From the NCBI GenBank assembly GCA_007827375.1, contig VISH01000001.1, positions 744,001 to 808,000 on the forward strand: a stretch of DNA of 64,000 bases. The letters run 5' to 3'. Shown piece after piece: positions 35,833 through 44,580 of the stretch; within the stretch, counting starts at the first letter, position 1; every line of letters starts with the position of its first letter. Origin of the DNA: Alteromonadaceae bacterium 2753L.S.0a.02. GTDB taxonomy: Bacteria; Pseudomonadota; Gammaproteobacteria; Pseudomonadales; Cellvibrionaceae. Made by a program: the position numbers and the translations under genes. The notes below the pieces were generated by a model. It was not told the DNA's origin and did no database searches. It worked only from the letters and a program-made list of their open reading frames with translations.

Positions 35833-37148
35833 TGCAGTTCTTCTCGCTACCCGGAAAAATGTTATTTTCTATTGCTATCTCGGTGACAGTCGGCATTGCG
35901 ATTTTTGTGTTCTGTACTCAGCTGAACTTTCCTAAAACGCTTTCCGTCATCGCCGCTATTGTCAGCAGCATAGTAACAGGCGCTATACTGAGTTTAATCT
36001 TAACCCACAGTCTGCAGAAACGTATCGCAGCATTGGAAAGTGGCCTACTTAATTTGTTAGATAACGAATACAGCACGTCAATCACACCACAGGGAAACGG
36101 CGAGTTCGATCGACTTATCAGCCTCTACAACGACCTTTCGCAACAGCTTCGCAACGAACGCCAGAAGCTCTATCAACGTGAATTGCTATTAGATACCGTT
36201 ATTCAAAATTCGGATTTGGCATTGCTGCTTGTTGATGGGCAAGAACGAGTGGTGTATTGCAATGCTCAAAGCCAATCACTGTTTGGACAGAACATTCCTC
36301 TGCCCGGCATGCCGTTCAGTTCCGTGATAGAAAAGGGACCCGAAGCACTAAGCTCAATGATGGCCCAAAACCGTGAAGGCTTAATAAGCTTTACTATTGA
36401 TAAACACAGAGCCGTTTATCACCTCTCAATAGGCTCGTTCACACTACATGCCGAAGCTCACACATTGTATTTAATTAAGCAGCTTACCCGCGAAATAACT
36501 CGTAAAGAAATCGAAATTTGGAAAAAAGTTATTAGAGTGATCAGCCACGAAATCAATAATTCTCTTGCACCTATTTCTTCAATGGCAAACTCCGGCAAAA
36601 AACTGTTAGAGCGACAAAACTCAGAACGGCTAAAGGATGTTTTCGACACTATTAGCGAACGCAGCAAACATCTTATCGATTTTATTGATCAATATATTCG
36701 TTTGGCGCGCTTGCCCATACCAGACCGGAAAGCCATCGCATGGCAGCCGTTGCTGCTGAGATTGCAACAGCACTACGCCTTCCAACAAAAGGGGAATATT
36801 CCAGAGATCCCGATTTACGCCGATTCAGCCCAGTTGGAACAGGCGCTGATAAACTTATTAAAAAACGCGCACGAATCTGGTAGCGAAATACCTGATGTAC
36901 AACTTAGCCTGCAACTGGATTCTGAAAACGCAAGCAGTGTCGATATTGTTGTTTGTGACCGTGGCCAGGGTATTTTACCTGAGGCACTGGAAAATGTGTT
37001 ATTGCCCTTGTATACCACTAAAGCCACTGGCAGCGGAATCGGCCTGGCTTTATGCAGCGAAATCGCAGAGGCTCATGGCGGCAAGCTGCTAATTACGAAT
37101 CGTGCTAAGGGTGGCGTTGAAGCTCGCCTAACCCTTCCCACAAATTAA
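35832..37148 (+). CDS. Sensor histidine kinase, NtrY-like
   Basis: 438 residues. Two N-terminal helices (about 9-30 and 37-60) with a very short loop between, a HAMP-like stretch, a PAS domain (about 117-215), then HisKA with the H-box RVISHEINNSLAPI and the ATPase domain with NLLKNAHES (N-box), DRGQGI (G1) and GSGIGLAL (G2). The near absence of a periplasmic domain suggests it senses membrane or transporter state, as in ABC-coupled kinases. Last gene of the operon. Confidence 0.93.
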   Translation: MQFFSLPGKMLFSIAISVTVGIAIFVFCTQLNFPKTLSVIAAIVSSIVTGAILSLILTHSLQKRIAALESGLLNLLDNEYSTSITPQGNGEFDRLISLYNDLSQQLRNERQKLYQRELLLDTVIQNSDLALLLVDGQERVVYCNAQSQSLFGQNIPLPGMPFSSVIEKGPEALSSMMAQNREGLISFTIDKHRAVYHLSIGSFTLHAEAHTLYLIKQLTREITRKEIEIWKKVIRVISHEINNSLAPISSMANSGKKLLERQNSERLKDVFDTISERSKHLIDFIDQYIRLARLPIPDRKAIAWQPLLLRLQQHYAFQQKGNIPEIPIYADSAQLEQALINLLKNAHESGSEIPDVQLSLQLDSENASSVDIVVCDRGQGILPEALENVLLPLYTTKATGSGIGLALCSEIAEAHGGKLLITNRAKGGVEARLTLPTN

Positions 37149-37460
37149 TGGCAAAAACTATTTTACATTTTGACTAACCTGTTAAATAGTCGTAGCCCGT
37201 TATTAGGTACGTTTAATAAAGCGTTTGCTATGATGACCTTATCTAGGGAATCTCTGAAAAATGAGTATATTTTTCTTGTGGTTAGGAAGTACCGCCCGCA
37301 AGCCCGCAGTTTACTGGAGTAAATGAGGATTGACCGGGCTGGCGCTCCAGGATAGAACTGACGCCGCCACGGGAAAAATGGGCCATTTTTCAGGGGTTCC
37401 CTAAAAGAGTTAAAAGTATATAAGCGAATAGTATTTATCTTTAACAAGGAAAGGCTACCG
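37149..37460. other. Intergenic region mostly occupied by a MITE-like element
   Basis: 312 bases between the histidine kinase and the small secreted protein, half of which is the element at 37244-37403. The rest holds the leader of the 37461 gene (AAGGAAAGG before the ATG). Confidence 0.6.
37244..37403. mobile_element. MITE-like element, 160 bp, 20-bp terminal inverted repeats
   Basis: Left end TAGGGAATCTCTGAAAAATG and right end, read on the other strand, TAGGGAACCCCTGAAAAATG, match at 18 of 20 positions. If TA is the duplicated target, the element is 37246-37401 flanked by TA. It has no transposase; a minus-strand reading frame across it is not a gene. The ends resemble those of small non-autonomous elements mobilised by IS5- or IS630-type transposases, but I cannot name the parent. 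Confidence 0.6.
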
Positions 37461-37859
37461 ATGCCTAACACTTATTTCGCCGTATTGTTACTAGTACTGT
37501 CGAGCAACGTGGGCGCGCAGATCAACGAGTGCCAGAACATTAAGGCAATACAAAAAGAGTCAGGCATTTTACCGCTCACGCTGGATAACGGCGTAAAACT
37601 TTCAAAAATAAAAGTGGATTGCGATCACCGCGTCCTTTCCCAGAAGATATATCTTCCTAATGAATCCGAAACAGTAAGTAGCGGCTTCCAGTCACTGGAG
37701 CAATCGGAGCTAATCAAGGCGCAATGCGATCCGAAAGGCATGTCGACGCATGGTTGGTCCTACGAAAAAGAATATTACGATCGCCACCACCAGCTCATTT
37801 TTAAGGCTTATTCAACTCCCAGCCTCTGCACATCTATGAAATTGACCAGCGGAAAATAA
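37461..37859 (+). CDS. Small secreted protein of unknown function (132 aa)
   Basis: A signal peptide (TYFAVLLLVLSSNVGAQ) precedes a 113-residue mature part with four Cys (CQNIKAIQKESG, VDCDHRVL, AQCDPKG, SLCTSM) likely forming disulfides. AAGGAAAGG lies in a good position before the ATG. No family recognised. It follows the two-component operon but is separated from it by the MITE-like element. Confidence 0.7.
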   Translation: MPNTYFAVLLLVLSSNVGAQINECQNIKAIQKESGILPLTLDNGVKLSKIKVDCDHRVLSQKIYLPNESETVSSGFQSLEQSELIKAQCDPKGMSTHGWSYEKEYYDRHHQLIFKAYSTPSLCTSMKLTSGK

Positions 37860-38275
37860 ACCATTTACACCATGTACAAGTTACTATGGCTTGATATTTG
37901 CTGAGCACATGCCCGGAGTTAAGTTTCTTTGTACGCGCTTTGTTACAGCTTTTTGCTAACCGCAGAGTATTCAGGTGAAATAGGATGCCAAGGTTTGGCG
38001 ATCGGATAGCGATTAAGTGCTATCGCTTAACGAAATGGGCCTAATGCTTACGGGTTGAGCAGATACCTGCACCATTTTCGTGCTTACCAATAGGTGGGCT
38101 AGTCATCGAAGCGAACCGATATTTTAATCCCAGGCCTGTTGCTTTATTTTACACTTGCAACAACTAGTTTGTGCTAAGAAGAAACTAAGCGCCACAATTA
38201 ACCCAGGGTTTACTAATGTGTACGAAAACTATTCGCACACTCTAATTCTAGCAATCGTTTGAGAGACATGAAGTC
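37860..38275. other. Intergenic region, nothing clear
   Basis: 416 bases between the small secreted protein and the oxygenase gene. One weak inverted repeat at 38218-38240 (GTGTACGAA / TTCGCACAC, one mismatch) is all I can point to. Confidence 0.4.
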
Positions 38276-39064
38276 ATGCTTGCATTTAATCACAATGAAT
38301 TTCTACCCGTAGAGAAACTCACTGCGCTCGCTGAAACTGAAGCCGAGAATTATATAAATGCGAGCCCATTCGCACACGGTGTTTACGACAACGTGTTCTC
38401 TGATGAGATTCTCGATGCGGTAATTGCAGAATTTAATGAGGGACAAAAGACTTGGAAAGAATACGAATCCAAGTATGAAAAGAAGCTTCAAATGAACGCC
38501 GATATTAACTTACTACCTGTCACACGAGCGCTTGTGCATAATTTAAATTCTGAACCTTTCTTACGGTTTTTAGAAAAATTGACAGGTATTAAAGGTTTGA
38601 TTCCAGACCCTTATCTGGTTGGCGGCGGCTTACATAAAATCCCGAGAGGCGGCAAACTTGGTATTCATGTAGATTTTAACGAAAATAGCGTCATGAAAGT
38701 TTATCGCCGTCTAAACATACTCATCTACCTAAATAAAGATTGGAAAGAAGAGTATGGCGGTCATTTCGAACTTTGGGACGCAAATAAAAATGCCTGCATG
38801 AAAAAAATATTGCCGGTTTTTAACCGTATGGCGATATTTTCCACCACAAACACCAGTTTCCATGGACATCCAGAGCCTTTAACCTGCCCCGAAGATAGAG
38901 AACGCATCTCGCTGGCACTCTACTATTACACCGCAGGCGAACGAGGTAACCAAGCAATTAGCAACCATAGCACCCAGTTCCTAACAGAGGATGGCGGTAG
39001 AGAAGAACTTTCTACACCCAGACCAAGCCTGCTGCAACGCGCAGTTAACAAAATTCTTCGCTAA
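38276..39064 (+). CDS. 2-oxoglutarate/Fe(II)-dependent oxygenase (prolyl-hydroxylase-like)
   Basis: 262 residues. The double-stranded beta-helix ligands are visible: His131 and Asp133 in LGIHVDFN, the distal His at 196 or 198 in SFHGHPEPL, and Arg210 for 2-oxoglutarate in RERISLALYYY. GGHFELWD is typical of the 2OG-FeII_Oxy_3 group, which includes prolyl hydroxylases and glycan- or peptide-modifying enzymes. It lies 14 bases before a membrane acyltransferase-like gene, suggesting a shared modification pathway; the substrate is unknown. Confidence 0.85.
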   Translation: MLAFNHNEFLPVEKLTALAETEAENYINASPFAHGVYDNVFSDEILDAVIAEFNEGQKTWKEYESKYEKKLQMNADINLLPVTRALVHNLNSEPFLRFLEKLTGIKGLIPDPYLVGGGLHKIPRGGKLGIHVDFNENSVMKVYRRLNILIYLNKDWKEEYGGHFELWDANKNACMKKILPVFNRMAIFSTTNTSFHGHPEPLTCPEDRERISLALYYYTAGERGNQAISNHSTQFLTEDGGREELSTPRPSLLQRAVNKILR

Positions 39065-39078
39065 CCTTAAGTTATTGC

Positions 39079-40236
39079 ATGTCGACAAAAATATACTGGC
39101 TGGAACTGGATCTCCTGCGTGGTTTCGCCGTCATTTTGATGGTGCTAAATCACGCAGGTTTTGCTTTTTTTCCAGAAGAGGTGCAAGCGCAACCAGCGGT
39201 AAGCCTACTATTGTTTATAACGAGCTTTGCCCCGATTTTGTTCTTTTTCATAACCGGCTTCGGTATTGCGTTGTCGCAATACTCCTCAAAATCGACGCAA
39301 ATTCAGGGCGGCACGATTTTTAAAGCATCAGCCTTGATCCTTGCCGACTATTATATGCGGGACATAAAATTTTCGACAGTAGGCATGGATTTTCTCGGAT
39401 TTATCGGATGTTCAATGCTTTTTTTCGAGCTGATTAAGCCCTTAAACAAGACACTCGTCATTTCCAGCATTACCTTGTTACTGATAGTCGCATTACGCTA
39501 TTTTTTGGGTCCGGCAATTAAATCTGATTTATTAGTAAGCAATCCGGAATTATTGAAATATTTAGGTCTTAACGGCTTAGATCATTCATCCTATTGGTTC
39601 GTCCCCTGGCTGGCTTACCCAATCGTAGGCTATCTATCTGGAACCTTATGCGCCGCGCTCAATCCCTGGATTCAAAAAAACAAAGCTAAAGTTATCTTTG
39701 TACTTTTTGCAACATCTTGTGTTGGGATAGTCTTTGGCTTAATTTTTGCCCACCTCGACATGGTTTTTTTCCGCTGGCGAACACTTTCAATAGCGTTCTT
39801 TTTATCGGGTTTCACTGCAATAACAGTTGCTATGCTGCTCGCATTTATTTTTGTGAAGTTTACTGCTCCACTTTTTGTAAATATTCTGTCACTGCGTGGT
39901 ATCAGCAGCCTTGCTGCTGTTCCACTTCATTATTTTATTATCTGGTTAATCACTTCACTAATTCCACCACCAACAATATTCGCGACGTCAGCCTATATGG
40001 TGGTTATTCTTGGAATAACTTACTTCGGCGCAAACCTGGTGAATACGTTCGCACAGAAAATAGCACAGAGTCAGCATGGGCGCAGTTATCACCACGTGCT
40101 GTTTGTATTATTATTCGTAAGTATTGTGCTATTCGGAGTTGTTGGATTCACACCAGAACCCTTGAAGGTAACCATATTTATTTGCCAGTTGGCGGTTTGC
40201 CTGATTCTCCCCTATCGATTTAAATTGCGAGCTTAG
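39079..40236 (+). CDS. Multi-spanning membrane protein, acyltransferase/HGSNAT-like
   Basis: 385 residues with about ten membrane helices. The opening LDLLRGFAVILMVLNHAG matches the N-terminal helix of acyltransferase-3 and HGSNAT/DUF1624-type membrane acetyltransferases, whose Arg and His lie in this helix. Another family mark is the FFITGFGIALSQYS strand. It is probably an O- or N-acyltransferase acting on a glycan at the membrane; the exact family is uncertain. Coupled to the oxygenase gene upstream. Confidence 0.7.
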   Translation: MSTKIYWLELDLLRGFAVILMVLNHAGFAFFPEEVQAQPAVSLLLFITSFAPILFFFITGFGIALSQYSSKSTQIQGGTIFKASALILADYYMRDIKFSTVGMDFLGFIGCSMLFFELIKPLNKTLVISSITLLLIVALRYFLGPAIKSDLLVSNPELLKYLGLNGLDHSSYWFVPWLAYPIVGYLSGTLCAALNPWIQKNKAKVIFVLFATSCVGIVFGLIFAHLDMVFFRWRTLSIAFFLSGFTAITVAMLLAFIFVKFTAPLFVNILSLRGISSLAAVPLHYFIIWLITSLIPPPTIFATSAYMVVILGITYFGANLVNTFAQKIAQSQHGRSYHHVLFVLLFVSIVLFGVVGFTPEPLKVTIFICQLAVCLILPYRFKLRA

Positions 40237-40384
40237 TCTCTAACTCGCCGCTTTAAACCTGTGTTTTTTCAGTTTTTTACATCGCTGCGCTCGAGTACTT
40301 CCCAATAGGAATAAGCTCTAAAAGCTCACGCGAAAATAAGCAGGGAGATTAGGTATATTATCAACATTAAGTAACCCAAGTAGA

Positions 40385-40927
40385 TTAGATTGCGGCTAGC
40401 AATTCCGGTTTAACCATCTCAGTCCACGCCTCAATGCGGGAATCAGTGGCTATTTTTTGCGATTTGTTATCAATCGCTAACCCAACGAACTGGCCATCGA
40501 TCACGGCTTCGGAGGCCGAGAAGGTGTAGCCTTCAGTGCCCCATGCACCAACCACCTTGGCACCTCGGTCCGTAAATATTTTGTAGAGCTTCGCCATCGC
40601 ATTTACATAGCGGTCACCGTATTTTTCCTGGTTGCCGACGCCGTACAGCGCTATCGTTTTATCGGAAAGATCGACGCCTTCCAACTGGGGCACAAATTCA
40701 GCCCAGCTGCCGCTCTTTACATTGTTCTCTGCGCCAGGCAGATCACCCTCACCATAGGTAGCTGTACCCAGAATCATGACGGAGTAGCTGAGCATGTCCT
40801 CGAGAGAAGTACGATTAATGTTAAGGGGTTTTGCAACCAAATCGTCGCCCAATTTTGCCGCGATTTTTTTGCCCACCAAGCGCGTGGTGCCTGTGTCTGT
40901 GCCGAAAAAAAGGCCGATTTTGCTCAT
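40385..40927 (-). CDS. Long-chain flavodoxin (FldA/NifF-like)
   Basis: 180 residues. FGTDTGTTRLVGKKIA is the FMN-phosphate loop; GTATYGEGDLPG and the 20-residue long-chain insertion (VGNQEKYGDRYVNAM region) place it in the long-chain class. Strings such as KIGLFFGTDTG, LGTATYGEG and DRGAKVVGAW resemble the NifF flavodoxins that feed electrons to nitrogenase in Azotobacter. No nif genes are in this window, so a general low-iron role is equally likely. Confidence 0.93.
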   Translation of the reverse strand: MSKIGLFFGTDTGTTRLVGKKIAAKLGDDLVAKPLNINRTSLEDMLSYSVMILGTATYGEGDLPGAENNVKSGSWAEFVPQLEGVDLSDKTIALYGVGNQEKYGDRYVNAMAKLYKIFTDRGAKVVGAWGTEGYTFSASEAVIDGQFVGLAIDNKSQKIATDSRIEAWTEMVKPELLAAI

Positions 40928-41309
40928 TGATGTATTGCTCCTGGTAAAACAGACGAGAATTGCGCAGCCCTATAAGTCGCCTAATGGGCTTCCGCAGGCA
41001 GGTTTACCAGATAGGAGCAAACTTTGAACCAGAATGATGGAGCTGAAATGTTCCTTAAAAACAAATAGATAGGAGCTAATTGAGCGAAGCGATCTGTGTC
41101 GGGGTGGCCTGGGATTTTGTTCGCTTTAAGACATCAACGGGCTGCGGCACAAAATTTGAGCACGGAATCTATCGCAAATTTTGCGCCGCAGCCTGTGGGG
41201 CCCAATTGCAAGCGACTAAAGAAGAGTGCCCAGCAAGAGCAAGCTTGCCCAACTTTAAATTGAGGTTTTATAAAAGCAATACCAAATTAATGGTATCGAG
41301 CATTAAGCA
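40928..41309. other. Intergenic region with a long stem-loop
   Basis: 382 bases between flavodoxin and the roadblock-like gene, containing the 19-bp-arm hairpin at 41140-41193. A 109-codon plus-strand frame over this stretch ends inside the roadblock gene and looks non-coding. Confidence 0.45.
41140..41193. repeat. 19-bp-arm inverted repeat
   Basis: GGCTGCGGCACAAAATTTG and, on the other strand, GGCTGCGGCGCAAAATTTG, one mismatch, with a 16-base loop. No T-run on either side. It could be a REP-like palindrome or a transcript-end hairpin of the roadblock gene. Confidence 0.5.
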
Positions 41310-41675
41310 CTACATGGCCAATTTTGATAAATCCAAGCTAACTTCGACTTTCTTAGCGATAGACCGCGCCATTCCCAAGTTACCGCGTTTTTTATCGATT
41401 ACCACATAGAGAAACACCTCCATGTTGGTCTGCAACAAACGGATGAGGTGATACTGCGAATCCAGGGTAATTAAAATGTCTTCAATGCCACCTTGAATGC
41501 CCAGGGCTTTCATGGTTTTAAGCTTGGCTTGCACCACCTCGGTGTTACCTGCCGCTGCGGTGTCTAAATCGAAATTATTTGCTCCCTGCTTGGCCATAAT
41601 TAAACCCGACTTACTATCGACCAAACACCCGCCAATAAAACCCTCTAAATCAGCTAAACCTGATATATCTACCAT
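41310..41675 (-). CDS. Roadblock/LC7-like small protein
   Basis: 121 residues from the ATG at 41675 (GAGG eight bases upstream; the 31-residue extension has no signal). The order GLADLEGFIGGCLVDSKSGL, EVVQAKLKTMKALG, DILITLDSQYHLIRLLQ and VFLYVVIDKKRGNLGMARSI gives the alpha-beta roadblock layout. Such proteins regulate small GTPases (MglB/MglA-like), but no GTPase gene is beside it here. Medium confidence in the fold. Confidence 0.65.
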   Translation of the reverse strand: MVDISGLADLEGFIGGCLVDSKSGLIMAKQGANNFDLDTAAAGNTEVVQAKLKTMKALGIQGGIEDILITLDSQYHLIRLLQTNMEVFLYVVIDKKRGNLGMARSIAKKVEVSLDLSKLAM

Positions 41676-42122
41676 TTTTCCAACCTCAACAATGTGGATT
41701 TTTAAAAGCCTAGGCAGGAAACCAAAGTTCATCAATGACAATTGTGAAATTGGCACAATAATGTGCAAAACATCAAAAATCTTGGTGGGTGATTGTTTTC
41801 CAAGTGGTATAAAAAAATAATTCTTAAAATTTTAGAAATTATTTTCAAACGACGCTTAGCGCAACAAAGCCGTAATAATTGTTCTACTGGCAATACCCGC
41901 CTAGTTTGCAATGATTTAGCACATTTCTTTTTTATCTGACCCGATGAATGAAATGGCGACCGCCAGGATCACACACAGTACTTTTTAAAAAACCGGTGAA
42001 CACGATTAACCTTTTACAAAGGAAGAAAATGCTCGCTTTCTGACCGGTTTCGATAGTCGTCGAAAACGCCCTCACAAACTGGCAAAATAGCGCCCTCATT
42101 GCGAATATTAGAAGGAACCACA
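41676..42122. other. Divergent region upstream of glmU
   Basis: 447 bases with promoters of the roadblock-like gene and glmU; AAGGA precedes the glmU ATG. No further element recognised. Confidence 0.4.
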
Positions 42123-43484
42123 ATGCTGCAAATCGTCATTCTCGCTGCCGGTAAAGGTACCCGTATGCGTTCTGCCAGGCCCAAGGTGTTGCACACTCTG
42201 GCGGGCAAACCCTTTGTGGCACATGTTATAGACCGTGCCCGTGATCTCGCTGCTGACAGCATTCAGGTCATTGTCGGCCACGGGGCAACAGAAGTTCAGC
42301 AAACCCTTGCCGACGACAGCTTGCAGTTCGTCGAGCAACGCGAGCAATTGGGTACAGGACATGCAGTGCTGCAAGCACTACCACAATTAAGCGGCAGCGC
42401 AACGGTGCTGATTTTATACGGCGATGTGCCCCTCATTAGCAGCGAAACGCTGGCGCAGCTGGTTGCAAAAGTGGGCGGCAACACAATGGGACTGCTCACC
42501 GTAACCATGGAAGACCCGCACGGCTACGGTCGTATAGTGCGTAACGCCATGGGAGAGGTTAGAGCAATTGTGGAACAGAAAGATGCCGATTACGAACAGC
42601 AGCAAATTCGTGAAGTGAACACCGGAGTGATGGCTGTACGGGGCGAATTCTTGCAACGCTGGCTACCCCAAATCAAAAATGACAATGCCCAAGGCGAATA
42701 TTATCTCCCCGATATTATCGCCATGGCAGCCACAGACGGTATTGCCATCGAAACCGTACAACCCGCAAGTTGCAACGAAGTGTTGGGTGTTAACAACCGC
42801 GCCCAGCAAGCTCAACTTGAAAGGGTGTACCAGTTGGCGATCGCCGAAAAATTGATGGCACAAGGTGTAACCCTGCCCGACCCCGCACGTTTCGATTGCC
42901 GTGGTGATTTACGCACGGGTGAAGATTGTTTTATCGATATTAACTGCGTTTTCGAAGGGGATAATCAACTTGGCAACAACGTGCTTATTGGGCCCAACTG
43001 CAACCTTAAAAATGCAGTGGTTGGCGATAACACTGTTATCCACGCGAACAGTGTTATCGAAAACGCCGTGATTGAAGGCGATAGCAACATTGGTCCCTTT
43101 GCGCGCTTGCGACCAGGCTCACATCTTGCGCAAGGTGCCCGTATTGGTAATTTTGTCGAAACTAAAAACGCCAAAATCGGCAAGGGTAGCAAAGTTAATC
43201 ATCTCAGCTACGTTGGCGACGCGGAACTGGGCGCAGATGTAAACATTGGTGCTGGTACAATTACCTGCAATTATGACGGTGCAAACAAACACAAAACCAG
43301 CATTGGCGATAACGTGTTTGTCGGCTCCAATACCGCATTGGTTGCGCCGGTTCAACTGGAAGACGGTACCACCGTTGCCGCTGGCTCGACCATTACTCAC
43401 GGCAGCAAAGCAAAGCAACTCGTGATCGCCCGCAATCGGCAGCGCAATATCGACAACTGGAAAAGACCGCAAAAAAAATCCTGA
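42123..43484 (+). CDS. glmU: Bifunctional UDP-GlcNAc pyrophosphorylase / GlcN-1-P acetyltransferase
   Basis: 453 residues from the ATG at 42123 (AAGGA seven bases upstream; the frame from 42099 is unsupported). The N-terminal uridylyltransferase has LAAGKGTRMRSARPKVLH; the C-terminal left-handed beta-helix has hexapeptide repeats and NIGAGTITCNYDGANKH, the acetyltransferase active site. It makes UDP-GlcNAc for peptidoglycan and LPS. Here it is 7.4 kb from glmS, though the two are close neighbours in many gammaproteobacteria. Confidence 0.96.
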   Translation: MLQIVILAAGKGTRMRSARPKVLHTLAGKPFVAHVIDRARDLAADSIQVIVGHGATEVQQTLADDSLQFVEQREQLGTGHAVLQALPQLSGSATVLILYGDVPLISSETLAQLVAKVGGNTMGLLTVTMEDPHGYGRIVRNAMGEVRAIVEQKDADYEQQQIREVNTGVMAVRGEFLQRWLPQIKNDNAQGEYYLPDIIAMAATDGIAIETVQPASCNEVLGVNNRAQQAQLERVYQLAIAEKLMAQGVTLPDPARFDCRGDLRTGEDCFIDINCVFEGDNQLGNNVLIGPNCNLKNAVVGDNTVIHANSVIENAVIEGDSNIGPFARLRPGSHLAQGARIGNFVETKNAKIGKGSKVNHLSYVGDAELGADVNIGAGTITCNYDGANKHKTSIGDNVFVGSNTALVAPVQLEDGTTVAAGSTITHGSKAKQLVIARNRQRNIDNWKRPQKKS

Positions 43485-43817
43485 TCACTCACACCGCAAA
43501 ATGGCGCCCCATACTTCTCCGACATTCTCCATTTAACCTGGCGATACTAATCGCCGGGTTAGTATGTAGCGCTGAAACGCAACGTCATTGCTGTACGGCA
43601 TATGAAATGTTGTGAATTTAGTATCGATAAATTTTAAAGATATAACTCCCAAAGAAACCACAATAATCGACTAATTGCTTGGTTATAAGTTGCTTGTGTG
43701 CCTGCTAATATGCGGTAACAAACGGTGAATTGAAATAGTCAAATAGACAATTACCTTATCTTTGTTATACATAAAATTCACCCATGCGCGTTTTTTTCGG
43801 GCGCACCAAGGAGCGCA
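43485..43817. other. Intergenic region after glmU with a stem-loop
   Basis: 333 bases. A stem-loop at 43535-43560 (AACCTGGCGAT / ATCGCCGGGTT, one G-U pair) may end glmU transcription; no T-run follows. The rest, A/T-rich, is the leader of the 43818 gene. Confidence 0.45.
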
Positions 43818-44471
43818 ATGGTTGTACAAATAAATTTTACCAACCTGTTTTTAGTGGTATTTATTACCTCGCTTATCGCTTTTGCGTTGTTTATGCAGGG
43901 TGGCAACAGTCGTAAACCGTGTAAGGGTCAGCCGGGTGAAATATTTACCGATTGCATTAACCCAGAGTGGCAGGGCATTTCCTCATGGGAAGCGCGCTAC
44001 GATAACCACACCGAGTATGTCAATCTTCACGGTAATAACAGCGATTTAGTGCAATGGCGCATTGTTTCAGCCGACGATTCTAAGCATGGTGAAGTGATTG
44101 ATGTGCGCTACTCCGACATACCTGCCAACGGTCGACTTAGATTTCACACCGCGCGCTTCGGAGATTCGGTGGATATGTCGGCATATGCCGGCGGTAAAGT
44201 CACCTTTGATGTACGGGTGCTCAAATGGGGCAAGTCAGAACGCACCCTCACCGCAAATTTCGCCTGTGGCTACCCGTGTAATACCGGCCCAATGTCGCTA
44301 CCACTAGCCCCTCATAATGATTGGCAAACCGTAACCCTGGCAGTTGACACACTGGTGTCAAAGGGCCTGGATCTCAGTAAAGTCGATATTGGTTTGGCTA
44401 TCTCGCCGCCCTGGAACGGTATGCAGGGTTTCCACTTTCAACTCGACAATATCCGCTGGCAAAAGCCCTAG
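43818..44471 (+). CDS. Membrane-anchored ExoP_C-like galactose-binding-type domain protein
   Basis: 217 residues; AAGGAG before the ATG. An uncleaved-looking N-terminal helix (about 8-28, NLFLVVFITSLIAFALF) anchors one domain of about 170 residues whose ending (GLDLSKVDIGLAISPPWNGM, FHFQLDNIRW) matches the ExoP C-terminal galactose-binding-like domain normally attached to GH3 beta-glucanases. Here it stands alone without the catalytic module. It may bind cell-wall glucans; it lies just before a TonB receptor on the same strand. Confidence 0.7.
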   Translation: MVVQINFTNLFLVVFITSLIAFALFMQGGNSRKPCKGQPGEIFTDCINPEWQGISSWEARYDNHTEYVNLHGNNSDLVQWRIVSADDSKHGEVIDVRYSDIPANGRLRFHTARFGDSVDMSAYAGGKVTFDVRVLKWGKSERTLTANFACGYPCNTGPMSLPLAPHNDWQTVTLAVDTLVSKGLDLSKVDIGLAISPPWNGMQGFHFQLDNIRWQKP

Positions 44472-44580
44472 AGCCTGATAAATAAGCTGTCAGGGTGCGG
44501 CGATATGTCACATCGGCTTCTTGTCGTCACGTCGTTAAAATTCGTTATTTCACCTCATTAAAATAAATAACGAGATAACA

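Noticed and set aside
37163..37471. 102-codon minus-strand frame in the MITE region
   Set aside because: It lies across the element and overlaps the start of the small secreted gene; likely a chance frame of the repeat.
41080..41409. 109-codon plus-strand frame upstream of the roadblock gene
   Set aside because: Ends inside the roadblock gene and runs through the hairpin at 41140-41193; composition looks non-coding.
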